Source of the DNA: Phytohabitans sp037414955
GTDB lineage: Bacteria; Actinomycetota; Actinomycetes; Mycobacteriales; Micromonosporaceae
Assembly (NCBI GenBank): GCA_037414955.1
Contig: JBBEWH010000013.1
Span: forward strand, 1-64,000
Length of the DNA: 64,000 bases
Direction of reading: 5' to 3'
The translations under genes were made by a program, and so were the position numbers. Below the pieces are notes generated by a model. The model ran no database searches, was not told the origin of the DNA, and worked only from the letters and a program-made list of their open reading frames with translations. Each line of letters starts with the position of its first letter. The stretch's first letter is position 1. Shown piece after piece: positions 53,261 through 62,079 of the stretch.

Positions 53261-54206
53261 CGAGGATGAGCTTTCCGGTCGTCTCCCGGTTGGCCAGCGC
53301 CGTGACCGCCCTGCCCGCCTCGGCCAGCGGATACACGTGCTCGGTGACCGGCACCAGGGTGCCCTTGCCGAGCATGCCGAACAGGCCGGTCATCGTCTCG
53401 GCGGTGATCCGTGGATATCGGGTGACCAGGTCGTTCGCCCAGAACCCGACGATGCTGCGGGAGCCCTGCATCAGTGACTCGGGCCGGATCGGGCTGCTGG
53501 CCCGTCCCGCGGCGGAGCCGTAGGTGACCAGTCGACCGAGCCGGCCCAGCGCGGCCAGGGCGACATCCATGGCAGGTCCCCCGGCCATTTCCAGATAGAG
53601 GTCGACCGGCTTGCCGTCGTTCGCGGCCAGCAGGTGGTCGGCGAAGTCATCACCGGTCGGGTCGATCGCGACGTCGGCACCGAGCCGCACCGCCAGGTCC
53701 CGCTTGGCGGCGGTGGAGGCGACCGCGATCACCCGGCGGGCACCCCAGGCCCGGGCGAGCTGTACCGCCAGTGACCCCACCCCACCGGCGGCGGCACTGA
53801 CCACCACGGTGTCCTGCCGGGTCATCCGCCCGGCGGTACGCAGGATGTGCCAGGCCGTGAAACCCTGGTTGGCCACCGCGAGCGCCTGCAGGTCGGTGAC
53901 CGCGTCGGGGACGGGGACCAACGTCGCGGCGGGGGCGGCGACCCACTCCGCCCAGGCGCCACCGGTACGGGGCAACGCCAGGACCCGACGGCCGTCCGGG
54001 TCGGTGCCGACCGCTTCGATGCCCGGCACGTACGGCAGTGGCGGGCGGTAGTTGTAGGAACCCTCGACGACGTGTTTGTCGGCGAAGTTGACGCCGGCCT
54101 TGCCGACCTGGACGAGGACCTCGTCCTCCCCGGGCACCGGTTCGTCGAAGTCCGTTGCCACCAGCGATTCGGCGGGTCCGAAATCGCGTACCACGACAGC
54201 TTTCAC
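53247..54206 (-). CDS. Quinone-oxidoreductase-like MDR enzyme
   Basis: This is a 319-residue protein from GTG 54206 (AGGAAGC upstream). MDR without zinc ligands: VPGIEAVGTDPDGRRVLAL, Rossmann motif VVVSAAAGGVGSLAVQLARA, and VDLYLEMAGGPAMDVALAAL. Such NADPH:quinone reductase/enoyl-reductase-like proteins can serve as a trans enoyl reductase for a PKS that lacks its own ER, and this PKS has KR and DH but no ER. It could equally reduce an intermediate after release. Position between the LanB-like gene and NRPS, and overlap with the NRPS, make it part of the operon. Confidence 0.85.
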   Translation of the reverse strand: MKAVVVRDFGPAESLVATDFDEPVPGEDEVLVQVGKAGVNFADKHVVEGSYNYRPPLPYVPGIEAVGTDPDGRRVLALPRTGGAWAEWVAAPAATLVPVPDAVTDLQALAVANQGFTAWHILRTAGRMTRQDTVVVSAAAGGVGSLAVQLARAWGARRVIAVASTAAKRDLAVRLGADVAIDPTGDDFADHLLAANDGKPVDLYLEMAGGPAMDVALAALGRLGRLVTYGSAAGRASSPIRPESLMQGSRSIVGFWANDLVTRYPRITAETMTGLFGMLGKGTLVPVTEHVYPLAEAGRAVTALANRETTGKLILDVSG

Positions 54207-54291
54207 TGTGCCTGCTTCCTAGTCGTGACCAGAGTTGATCGGGTCGCCGCCCGGACGCGGCCCGCCGTGCGGTCGGACCGCCAACGGGCGC

Positions 54292-56475
54292 TCACCGCCC
54301 GAACCGATCGACGCAGACGAATCGGAACTCGGCGGTGTACCGCCGACCATGCTCGTCCCGCAGCCACAGTTGGTCCGGATCCGGCAGCATCTCGGTGAGC
54401 CGGAGCCGGGTGTCGCCCCGCCGGCGCAGCCGGTGGCTGAGCAGCGACAACGAGATCGGGTTCGCCAGGTCGACGTGGAACGGCTTCCGTTCCCCGGCGA
54501 CGATCGCGAAGACGTGCCGGGGCAGGCCGAGTTCGTCCCGCAGCCCACCCGCTGCGGCGTGCAGAGCGGCCCCCCGGCCCATCAGCCGGTCCGGCGGCAC
54601 GATCCACGACTCGCGGCTGACCACGAGGTCGTCCACGGTCACCCTGGGCTGGTGTGGGCGCGCGGGCAGCATGCCGAACCGCTGCGCCGCCGCGTGGGAC
54701 AGGAAGTCACCGAACACCTGCACGGCCGGGGCCTCGAACTCGCCCCGTACGTCGATCGCCACCAGCCCCGCGGCGCTGCGCCGCAGCCGCAGCCGGGCGG
54801 CTGGCAGCAGCCGCTCCGCCGGCCCGTAGGGGGTGTCCCCGCCCATCCCGAGATAGCGGTAGCGCGCCGACAGGTAGGTGTCCGGCGGTACCGTGCGGGA
54901 ATTGAGCACACCGGTCCCCAGCTGGTAGATCGGAAGGATCCGGTCCTCACCCATCACCTCGTCGATGGCCCGGTGCAGCGTCGGACGGTCCGGGTGAAAC
55001 GCGTAGGCCGAGAGCCCGTCCATGGTCTGCATCGCGGGGTGCACCTCGCCCAGCACGAACGCCGGCCGACCGGTGCGCACCTGCTCCAGGTCCGTTGCCC
55101 CGATCAGCAGGTCGGGGCTGTGCCAGCGGGCCTGGGCCCACAACGGCGGCCCGGCCGGGAACGCCGCCTCGACCCCGGCCCGCAGCTCCGTGCTGGTCCA
55201 TGCCACGCCGCGGGCGTCAGGGTCGGTGACGAACAGCCGTTCCCAGCGCCGCCGCAGTTCGGCGGCGGCGCTGTCGGCGGGTGGTGACGACTCACCGTAC
55301 GTCGCCGATCGGGCGACCACACCCAACACGTCCATCAGCGGTGTCCCGGCCACGGGGTCGACCAGCGGGGCCAGCCACGCCTCGTACTCGGCGGCGGTGC
55401 GCCGGCAGTACCACGCGGCGCCGGTGAGCACCAGGTCCAGCGCCGGCCCGATCCGGTCGAGCAGCTGGGTGCTCAGTGCGACGTCCAGGTCGCCGAGGCA
55501 GTCCTGGAACACCACCGTCCGCCCCGCGTAGAACTCTCCGGACCGCTGGTGCGCCGCCTCGCCAGTGACCTCGACGAACCGGGTGTCGAGGTCGGTCAGG
55601 GCGGCGTCCAGCGCGGGTGGGTCGGCGCGGACCGCCGCCACCCGGTCACGGGCCTCGACCATCCGGTCCAGGTCCGCCAAGGCGGCGGCCCGGCGGTCCG
55701 CGTCGGTCACCCGCAGCAACTGCCCGCGCAGCCGCCGTTCCGGCCCGGTTCCGCGAACCACCGTGAACCCGCTGGTCAGCAGCTTCATCGTGCGCAGTCG
55801 GCCGATCTCGCCGAGCACCGCCTCCCGCCCGTGGTCGGGCAGTTCGGCGACGATGTCGTCGACAGTGCGCCGACCGTCGCACAGCTCCAGCACCTGGGCC
55901 CGCAGCGGCGGACACCGCAGTTCGGTACCGTCGGCGAGCAACAGGACCCCGTCCGCGAGGTCGGTGACCGGGGCCCGGAACGGGGCGGTCCACCGGTCCA
56001 GCCGATGCCGTTCGTGCAGGGCGGCGGCGACCGCTCGGATCGCCCAGTACTCGAAGTACGTACCCCTGCGCCGGGGTGGCCGACCCGCCGCACCGATCGT
56101 GGTGGGTTCGTCGGTCCACCGCCCCCATACCACCGGCCCGAAGAAGCCGATCATGTCGTTCTTGGCGCAGTACCGGGAGGCGTAGGCCCACAGGGTGCGG
56201 TCCCGTTCGCGCTGTTTGCTCGGCTTTCTCGCGGGCCGGTCGGACCGGTACCGGCGGCGGTGGAACGCGGGGTTCTGCCAGAGCAGGGCCTCGTGGAGCA
56301 GCGGCTGTCCGTCGAGATCGGCCACCGCGGCCTGGGCCGCCTCCGCATCGCGTGCGAAGTCGCCGGTGGGTGCGATCTCGATCCAGTCGAAAGGCATGCC
56401 GGCGGTACGCGCCCTCAGGTCCGGCCAGACCTGCCACCTCCCGTGCTGGCCGAACGCGTATTCAGCCGGTCGCAT
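54292..56475 (-). CDS. LanB-like protein, glutamylation half only (PEARL/split-dehydratase-like)
   Basis: This is a 727-residue protein from ATG 56475, overlapping the PKS stop by 14 bases. The N-terminal lantibiotic-dehydratase pattern is visible: RTLWAYASRYCAKNDMIGFF, then GPVVWGRW, PPLRAQVLELCDGRRTVDDI and DLANPISLSLLSHRLRRR. It ends with LTEMLPDPDQLWLRDEHGRR. Full LanB proteins are about 1000 residues and carry a C-terminal elimination domain, which is absent here. Enzymes of this size either pair with a separate elimination protein or act as peptide aminoacyl-tRNA ligases. No precursor peptide or elimination gene is in the window, so aminoacyl transfer from tRNA onto the NRPS/PKS product is the more attractive idea. 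Confidence 0.75.
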   Translation of the reverse strand: MRPAEYAFGQHGRWQVWPDLRARTAGMPFDWIEIAPTGDFARDAEAAQAAVADLDGQPLLHEALLWQNPAFHRRRYRSDRPARKPSKQRERDRTLWAYASRYCAKNDMIGFFGPVVWGRWTDEPTTIGAAGRPPRRRGTYFEYWAIRAVAAALHERHRLDRWTAPFRAPVTDLADGVLLLADGTELRCPPLRAQVLELCDGRRTVDDIVAELPDHGREAVLGEIGRLRTMKLLTSGFTVVRGTGPERRLRGQLLRVTDADRRAAALADLDRMVEARDRVAAVRADPPALDAALTDLDTRFVEVTGEAAHQRSGEFYAGRTVVFQDCLGDLDVALSTQLLDRIGPALDLVLTGAAWYCRRTAAEYEAWLAPLVDPVAGTPLMDVLGVVARSATYGESSPPADSAAAELRRRWERLFVTDPDARGVAWTSTELRAGVEAAFPAGPPLWAQARWHSPDLLIGATDLEQVRTGRPAFVLGEVHPAMQTMDGLSAYAFHPDRPTLHRAIDEVMGEDRILPIYQLGTGVLNSRTVPPDTYLSARYRYLGMGGDTPYGPAERLLPAARLRLRRSAAGLVAIDVRGEFEAPAVQVFGDFLSHAAAQRFGMLPARPHQPRVTVDDLVVSRESWIVPPDRLMGRGAALHAAAGGLRDELGLPRHVFAIVAGERKPFHVDLANPISLSLLSHRLRRRGDTRLRLTEMLPDPDQLWLRDEHGRRYTAEFRFVCVDRFGR

Positions 56476-59400
56476 CGGTCCCCCCGCCGATGCCCAGCAC
56501 ACCCGACAGCTTGCGGATGCTCGGATACTCGAACATGTCCGCGGCCGACAGCTCCACCGACAACGTCTCCCTGATCCGCGAAGCCAGCTGGACGACGGTC
56601 AATGACGAACCGCCCAGCAGGAAGAAGTCGTCGTCGATCCCGACCTCCGGTATCCCGAGGGACTCGCACCAGAGCCGGGCGAGTTCCCGCTGGACCGGGG
56701 TCTGTGGGGGGACGAAGGTGGTGCCGATGGTGCGGACCGGTTCGGCGGCCGCAGGCCCCGCCTCGACCGCCCGTTGGTCGAAGGTGCGGGCCTGGGCCAG
56801 TCGTTGCGGCAGCGAGCCGACCGACGTGATGACCTGAGGTCCCGGCCGCGACCCCAGGATTCGCCGGAACAGCTCGCCACCCTCGGCGTTGGTCAGCATC
56901 CCGGTGCCGCGTGTCATGTCGGCCGGCTCCGCCGGTCGGCCCGGCGGGGTCGCCGCCGCGTGGTCCACACTCCGCAGTGTGTATCCCTCGATGGCGACGC
57001 AGACCGCGCCGGTGTCGTCGACGACCAGCTCGTCGATCTCCATGAACTCGGGCCGGGCCGGGTCGTTGTGGTATGTCTGCACCACCCAGCACCGCGGCGG
57101 GATCGGCTGGTACACCTCCACCGAGCGGTAGAGGAACGGCAGATACCGGTGGCCGGCGGCACCGGCCAGCCCGTACACCGCCCGGTCCAGGAGGGCCGGA
57201 TGCAGGGTGTACCGGTCCGCGTCGTCCCGGCCCACCGCCGGCACTTCCAGCTCGACCAACCCCCGGTCGTCCTTGGCCCAGTACCGGCGGACCGCCCGGA
57301 ACCGTTCACCGAACTCGACGAGCCCCGAGTACGGCTGGTGCGCATCCGCTTCGATCAGCCCTTCCCGGAACGTCGCGAGGTCGAAGCCGGTGGAGTCCCG
57401 GTCCGGTGCGGTCCGCATCCGGCCCCGGCAGTGCGTGGTCGCCGGCTGCCCGGTGGAGGCGAACCGGATCGCGAACTCGAGACCGCCCGACTCCTCCGGG
57501 ATGAGGGTGACCGTTCCGGTGACCGGCCCGGTGATCCGCACCGGGTCGATGAACACGACGTCCTCCAGCCTGATCGGCACCGCGCCGAGAGCGCGCCGGG
57601 CCGCGGTATGGGCCATCTCCAGCAGGCTCGTGCCGGGCAGCACCCCGACCCCGTCGATCCGGTGGTCGGTCAGCACCCAGTGCCGGTCGAGATCCAGGTC
57701 GACCTCGAAGGTCCAGCTCTCCCCGTCGGTCGCGGCACGGTGCAGCAGGGGGTGGTCCAGCGTGGTGGCCGAGGAGCCGCTCCGCAGCCGCCGAAGGGCG
57801 CGGAACCCCTCCCCGGCCCGGTCGGTCGACACCATGCCGACCTCCTCCCAACCCCACCAGTTGATCGCCACCACGTACGGTGTGCCGTCCGCTCGAGAGG
57901 TGGCGTACGCGTCGAGGAAGGCGTTCGCCGCGGCGTAGTCGCCGTGTCCGTAGTCGGCCGAGACCGCGACGATCGACGAGAACAGGGCGAGGTAGTCCAG
58001 CGCCGGCAACCGCCCGGCGCGGATCAGGGCGTCGATGACCAGCGTGCCGCGTACCTTCGGGGCGAGGATCCGCTCGGCCGCCTCCGGATCGTGCAGGGCC
58101 AGCAGTTGGCCACCGGCGATCCCGGCGGCGTGGACCACCCCGTTGATGGGACCCAGTTCTTGTTGGGTCCGGTGCACGGCGGCGGCCATCGCCTCGGCGT
58201 CGGTGACGTCGGCCCGCAGCACCAGTACCTGGGAGCCGGTCGCCTCGATCCGCCGGACCGCCGCGATCTGGCTCCGGGTCCCGGCCGGGACATCGGGATC
58301 GTCCCACCTCGCCCGGTCCGGCAGCCCGGCGCGGCCGAGCAGGGCGAGATCCGTCGGCTGCCGCTCCGCCAGGTCCTGGGCGATCGCCAGGCCGAGCCCG
58401 CCGAGCCCGCCGGTGATGAGCACGACCTCCCGACGGCGGGTCGGGTGGGTCGCCGGTACCGGCTCGTTCGGGATCGAGACGTGCTGGTGGACCCAGCGCC
58501 GACGACCACGCAGCGCCACCAGTTCGGTGTCGCCGTCGCCGCCGATCTCGCTGACCACCGCCGCCGCGACGTCTGTGTCGGCGAGGGAGACGTCGATCTG
58601 CCGGACCCGTGCCGTGCCCAGCTCCCGGGGCAGGGTGCGGAGCGGGCCGGCGATCGTGGCGCAGGCCGGCCGTGCGGGTTCACCGTTCACCGACCAGACC
58701 CGGTCGGTGACCGCGACCACCTCCACGTCCGCGCGGAAACTCCGCAGCAGGGCCTTGGCCAGGGCCGCCATCCGCTGGTAGGCGCGAACCGCGATCTGTC
58801 CCGGGTCGTCGTCGGGGTCCTCGAAGAGGGCGTAGACGATGCGGTCGGGCAGCAGACCCGCCTCGTGTACCGCCTCCACCAGCAGCTCCACGTCCTGGAC
58901 ACGGTCCGGATCGAACTCGTGGCCGTTCGGTCCGGTCACGAAACCCGGACCGGAGTACGCGGTCAGCACCAGCACGTCCCGCTGCCAGGCCGCCGCGATG
59001 ATCCCGTCGGCCACCGGGTGGTCGGGCGTGGCGAGGACCAGCCAGGTCTGGCCGAGCAGGCTGCCGGTCCGGCGCGGCACCGGTCGGGACCGCCACGCGG
59101 GCAGGTACAGCGGGGTCAGCAGCGGATCGGTGGGAACCTCGACGACGTCGTCCGAGCCGGGCTGCCCGGGGTCTGGATCCACCCAACAGCGCCGTCGCTG
59201 GTACGGGTAGCCGGGCAGGCTCGTCCGTCGCCCAGAGCCGCCGCGTACCGCCGCCCAGTCGATGTCGACGCCGGACACCCAGAGTTGGCCGATGGTGGTG
59301 GCCAGCACCGTCGTGTCGGCGGTGGTCCCGTTCGGTGGCGCCATCGTGGTCAGTGCGGTCGCCGAACGGCGCTGGCTGGCGGCGTGCTGCCGGGCGAAGG

Positions 59401-61831
59401 CGCACATCGACTGCCCCGGACCGACCTGGAGGTGCACCACCCCCGGCAGCTCTTCGAGGCGGGCCAGGAAGTCCGCCAGCCGTACCTCATGGCGTGCGTG
59501 TGCGGCCCAGTACGCGGGGCTGGTCGCCTGTTCGGCGGTGATCCAGTCACCGGTCACATTGGACCCGTACCGCAGCCGGGGTGCCTGTCGGGGGAAGCTC
59601 CGCACCAGGGCGGCCAGCTCGTCGCAGACCGGCGCCATCATCCGGGAGTGGAAGGCGTGCGAGGTGCGCAGGACCGAACCGGTGATCCCGATGTCGGCCA
59701 ACTCCTGGGCGAACTGCTCGACGGCGGCGATCTCACCGGAGACGACGCAGGAGGACGGTGAGTTGCTGGCGGCGATGTCCAGTTCGGAGGGCAACATCGA
59801 CTGGACCGCGTCCCTGCCCAGCGGCAACGAGAGCATGCCGCCGGGCGGCAGCGCCTGCATGAGCTGCCCACGTCGGGCGACCAGAGCCAGCGCGTCCGGC
59901 AGTGCGAACACCCCGGCCAGCGTCGCCGCGACGATCTCGCCGATGCTGTGGCCCAGCAACGCCACCGGCCGGACTCCGAAGGAGAGCAGCAACTGCGCCA
60001 ACGCCCATTCGACGGTGAACAGGGCGGGCTGGGTCACCGCGGTCTCGTTGAGCTTCGCCGCGGCCTCGTCGTCGTCGGCCTCGGCGTGCAGGAGCTGGCG
60101 CAGGTCGAAACCGAGCCAGGAGGCCAGCTGCTCGGCGCAGCTGTCGACGGCGTCCCGGTAGACCGGAAAGGTCCGGTACAACTCGTGCCCGGCGCCAGGG
60201 AACTGGGCACCCTGGCCAGGGAAGAGGAACGCGACCTCCGGCGACCCGGCGACCCCGACGAGGGTGTCCAATGGCGGCTGGTCGGTCAGCTGTGCGACGG
60301 CCGCGGCCGGATCGGTGACCCTGAGCAGCATGCGGTGTGGGAAGGCGGCCCGGCCCTCCTGGAGGGTGAAGGCCACCTCGGCCGGGTCGTGCCGGGTGTC
60401 CTGGAGGTGCTCGGCGAGTGCCGTGCGGGTGGCGGTGAGCGCATCGGCGGATCGGGCGGAGACCGGCCACAGCACCGGGCCGGCCAGTGGCGGCGATGCC
60501 GGTCTCGCCGGTGGTTGTTCGATGATGACGTGGGCGTTGGTGCCGCCGATGCCGAAGGAGCTGACCGCGGCGATTCGGGGTGCCCTGCCGGTCCGCCACT
60601 CGGGGTCGGACCACGCCTGTAGGTCGCGGGCAAGGCGGAACGGGGAGTCTCGCAGGTTCAACGCCGGGTTCGGGTCGTCACAGTGGAGGCTGGGGATGAC
60701 GATCCCGTCGCGTACGGCGAGGATCGCCTTGAGCAGTCCGACGGTGCCGGAGGCGGGGCCGAGATGCCCGACGTTTCCCTTCACCGAGCCGAGCCAGCAG
60801 TACCGGCGGCGGGTGGTGTGTTCCCGGTAGGCCGCGGTCAGCGCCGCCACTTCGATCGGGTCTCCGACCTTCGTCGCGGTGCCGTGCGCCTCGACCATTC
60901 CGATCTCTTCGGGGTGGACCCGGGCATCAGCCAGCGCGGCCTGGATCAGCGCCCGCTGGCCCGCGACTCCGGGAGCGGTGAACCCGACCCGCTCGTCGCC
61001 GTCGTTGTTGACCGCCGATCCCCGGATCACCGCGTACACCTGGTCGCCGGCGGCCTCGGCGGCGGCCAGCGGCTTGAGTACCACCAGGGCCCCGCCGTCG
61101 GCGAAGACCGTGCCGGTGGCGTCGGCGGCGAATGGGCGGACGTGCCCGTCCCGGGACATGATCCCGCCCTCCAGGTACGGGTAGCCGGCGCCGAGCGGCA
61201 CGTCGACCTGGACCCCGCCGGCGATCGCGACTTCGCACTCGCCCCGGCGCAGTGCCTGCATCGCCTGGTGCACAGCGACCAGCGAAGTGGAGCAGGCGGT
61301 GTAGACCGAGACGCTCGGTCCGGTGAAACCCAGGCGGTAGGACACCAGCGGCGCGATGTAGTCGGCGTTGTTTCCGCTGCTCATGCTGGTCAGGCCCGCC
61401 GACTGGCGGACGGCCCGGTTCTTTTCGATGTGGTCGTACCGGTACCGGTTGGTGGTCGCGCCGCCGAAGACCCCCACCTGCCGCCCGATCCGGCGGGGAT
61501 CGTATCCAGCGTCGTTGAGTGCGGTGTAGGAAAGCTCGAGAAAGAGCCGGAACTGGGGATCGCAGAGCTCCGCCTCGCGCTGCGTGAAGCCGAAGAACTC
61601 CGGGTCGAACTGGTCCAGGTCGACGGCGGTGGCGGTCACCGGCCGATAGTGGGGCGCGTCCACCGCCGTGGTGGTGGGTTCCCGATCCCGCGCGACGGCG
61701 AGGTCGAAGTGCTCGATCGACTCCACGCCGGCCCGGAGGTTGTGCCAGAACTCCCGGACATCGCGCGCCCCCGGCAGCCGGGCCGCCACCCCGATGATGG
61801 CGATGGCATCGGAAATCTCACCACGAGTCAC
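56462..61831 (-). CDS. Modular type I PKS: KS-AT-KR-DH-carrier
   Basis: A 1789-residue protein; GTG start with AAGGAG upstream. KS 8-435: TACSTS Cys180, EAHGTA His316, GNVGH His356, all intact. AT about 535-850: GHSIG Ser629; HAFH at 725-728 predicts malonyl-CoA. Then a structural stretch and KR about 1136-1320: GGLGGLG, Ser1286, Tyr1299 (DYAAANAF), no LDD, so not the B-type signature. DH about 1375-1630: HRIDGVGVLP from His1390 (HxxxGxxxxP) and ALLDRAV Asp1549. Carrier about 1705-1780: LGGSS, Ser1743, looking more like a PCP. The KR lies before the DH, unlike the usual DH-KR order. No ER or release domain. First gene of the operon. Confidence 0.93.
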   Translation of the reverse strand: MTRGEISDAIAIIGVAARLPGARDVREFWHNLRAGVESIEHFDLAVARDREPTTTAVDAPHYRPVTATAVDLDQFDPEFFGFTQREAELCDPQFRLFLELSYTALNDAGYDPRRIGRQVGVFGGATTNRYRYDHIEKNRAVRQSAGLTSMSSGNNADYIAPLVSYRLGFTGPSVSVYTACSTSLVAVHQAMQALRRGECEVAIAGGVQVDVPLGAGYPYLEGGIMSRDGHVRPFAADATGTVFADGGALVVLKPLAAAEAAGDQVYAVIRGSAVNNDGDERVGFTAPGVAGQRALIQAALADARVHPEEIGMVEAHGTATKVGDPIEVAALTAAYREHTTRRRYCWLGSVKGNVGHLGPASGTVGLLKAILAVRDGIVIPSLHCDDPNPALNLRDSPFRLARDLQAWSDPEWRTGRAPRIAAVSSFGIGGTNAHVIIEQPPARPASPPLAGPVLWPVSARSADALTATRTALAEHLQDTRHDPAEVAFTLQEGRAAFPHRMLLRVTDPAAAVAQLTDQPPLDTLVGVAGSPEVAFLFPGQGAQFPGAGHELYRTFPVYRDAVDSCAEQLASWLGFDLRQLLHAEADDDEAAAKLNETAVTQPALFTVEWALAQLLLSFGVRPVALLGHSIGEIVAATLAGVFALPDALALVARRGQLMQALPPGGMLSLPLGRDAVQSMLPSELDIAASNSPSSCVVSGEIAAVEQFAQELADIGITGSVLRTSHAFHSRMMAPVCDELAALVRSFPRQAPRLRYGSNVTGDWITAEQATSPAYWAAHARHEVRLADFLARLEELPGVVHLQVGPGQSMCAFARQHAASQRRSATALTTMAPPNGTTADTTVLATTIGQLWVSGVDIDWAAVRGGSGRRTSLPGYPYQRRRCWVDPDPGQPGSDDVVEVPTDPLLTPLYLPAWRSRPVPRRTGSLLGQTWLVLATPDHPVADGIIAAAWQRDVLVLTAYSGPGFVTGPNGHEFDPDRVQDVELLVEAVHEAGLLPDRIVYALFEDPDDDPGQIAVRAYQRMAALAKALLRSFRADVEVVAVTDRVWSVNGEPARPACATIAGPLRTLPRELGTARVRQIDVSLADTDVAAAVVSEIGGDGDTELVALRGRRRWVHQHVSIPNEPVPATHPTRRREVVLITGGLGGLGLAIAQDLAERQPTDLALLGRAGLPDRARWDDPDVPAGTRSQIAAVRRIEATGSQVLVLRADVTDAEAMAAAVHRTQQELGPINGVVHAAGIAGGQLLALHDPEAAERILAPKVRGTLVIDALIRAGRLPALDYLALFSSIVAVSADYGHGDYAAANAFLDAYATSRADGTPYVVAINWWGWEEVGMVSTDRAGEGFRALRRLRSGSSATTLDHPLLHRAATDGESWTFEVDLDLDRHWVLTDHRIDGVGVLPGTSLLEMAHTAARRALGAVPIRLEDVVFIDPVRITGPVTGTVTLIPEESGGLEFAIRFASTGQPATTHCRGRMRTAPDRDSTGFDLATFREGLIEADAHQPYSGLVEFGERFRAVRRYWAKDDRGLVELEVPAVGRDDADRYTLHPALLDRAVYGLAGAAGHRYLPFLYRSVEVYQPIPPRCWVVQTYHNDPARPEFMEIDELVVDDTGAVCVAIEGYTLRSVDHAAATPPGRPAEPADMTRGTGMLTNAEGGELFRRILGSRPGPQVITSVGSLPQRLAQARTFDQRAVEAGPAAAEPVRTIGTTFVPPQTPVQRELARLWCESLGIPEVGIDDDFFLLGGSSLTVVQLASRIRETLSVELSAADMFEYPSIRKLSGVLGIGGGTDATG

Positions 61832-62079
61832 AGACAGACTCCTTCACCATGCCGTCTCGGGTCGCCGCCATAAGGGGGAGGAACGTCGGCGGCGACCATA
61901 CCGGAGCGGAATTGCACCGCACTTGCAGAGGAATTGATTCTCAATCCATCCTCGATAATGGACACCAGTCACCGGAAACCAACACCCGGATCGCCCCGCC
62001 TGGGCCGGTTACGGTTCATGATGGTGGCCCGGTGTCGTGACGGCGGCACGTGGCATCCCTGTCGCGCTGAAGGTGAGAC
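61832..62079. promoter_or_regulatory. Divergent promoter region of the NRPS/PKS cluster
   Basis: This 248-base gap separates the leftward PKS operon and the rightward NRPS. It contains a small inverted repeat ATTGA-TTC-TCAAT (61933-61945) and a locally AT-rich stretch (CGATAATGG) to its right. SARP regulators bind short direct repeats in such places. I see no repeat set clear enough to claim. Confidence 0.5.

Noticed and set aside
54292..56475. Calling this a lanthipeptide cluster
   Set aside because: There is no precursor peptide, LanC-like cyclase or elimination domain in the window, and the gene sits in an NRPS/PKS operon.
61832..62079. SARP-binding direct repeats in the divergent promoter
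   Set aside because: No set of heptamers at 11- or 22-base spacing is convincing enough to report as a site.
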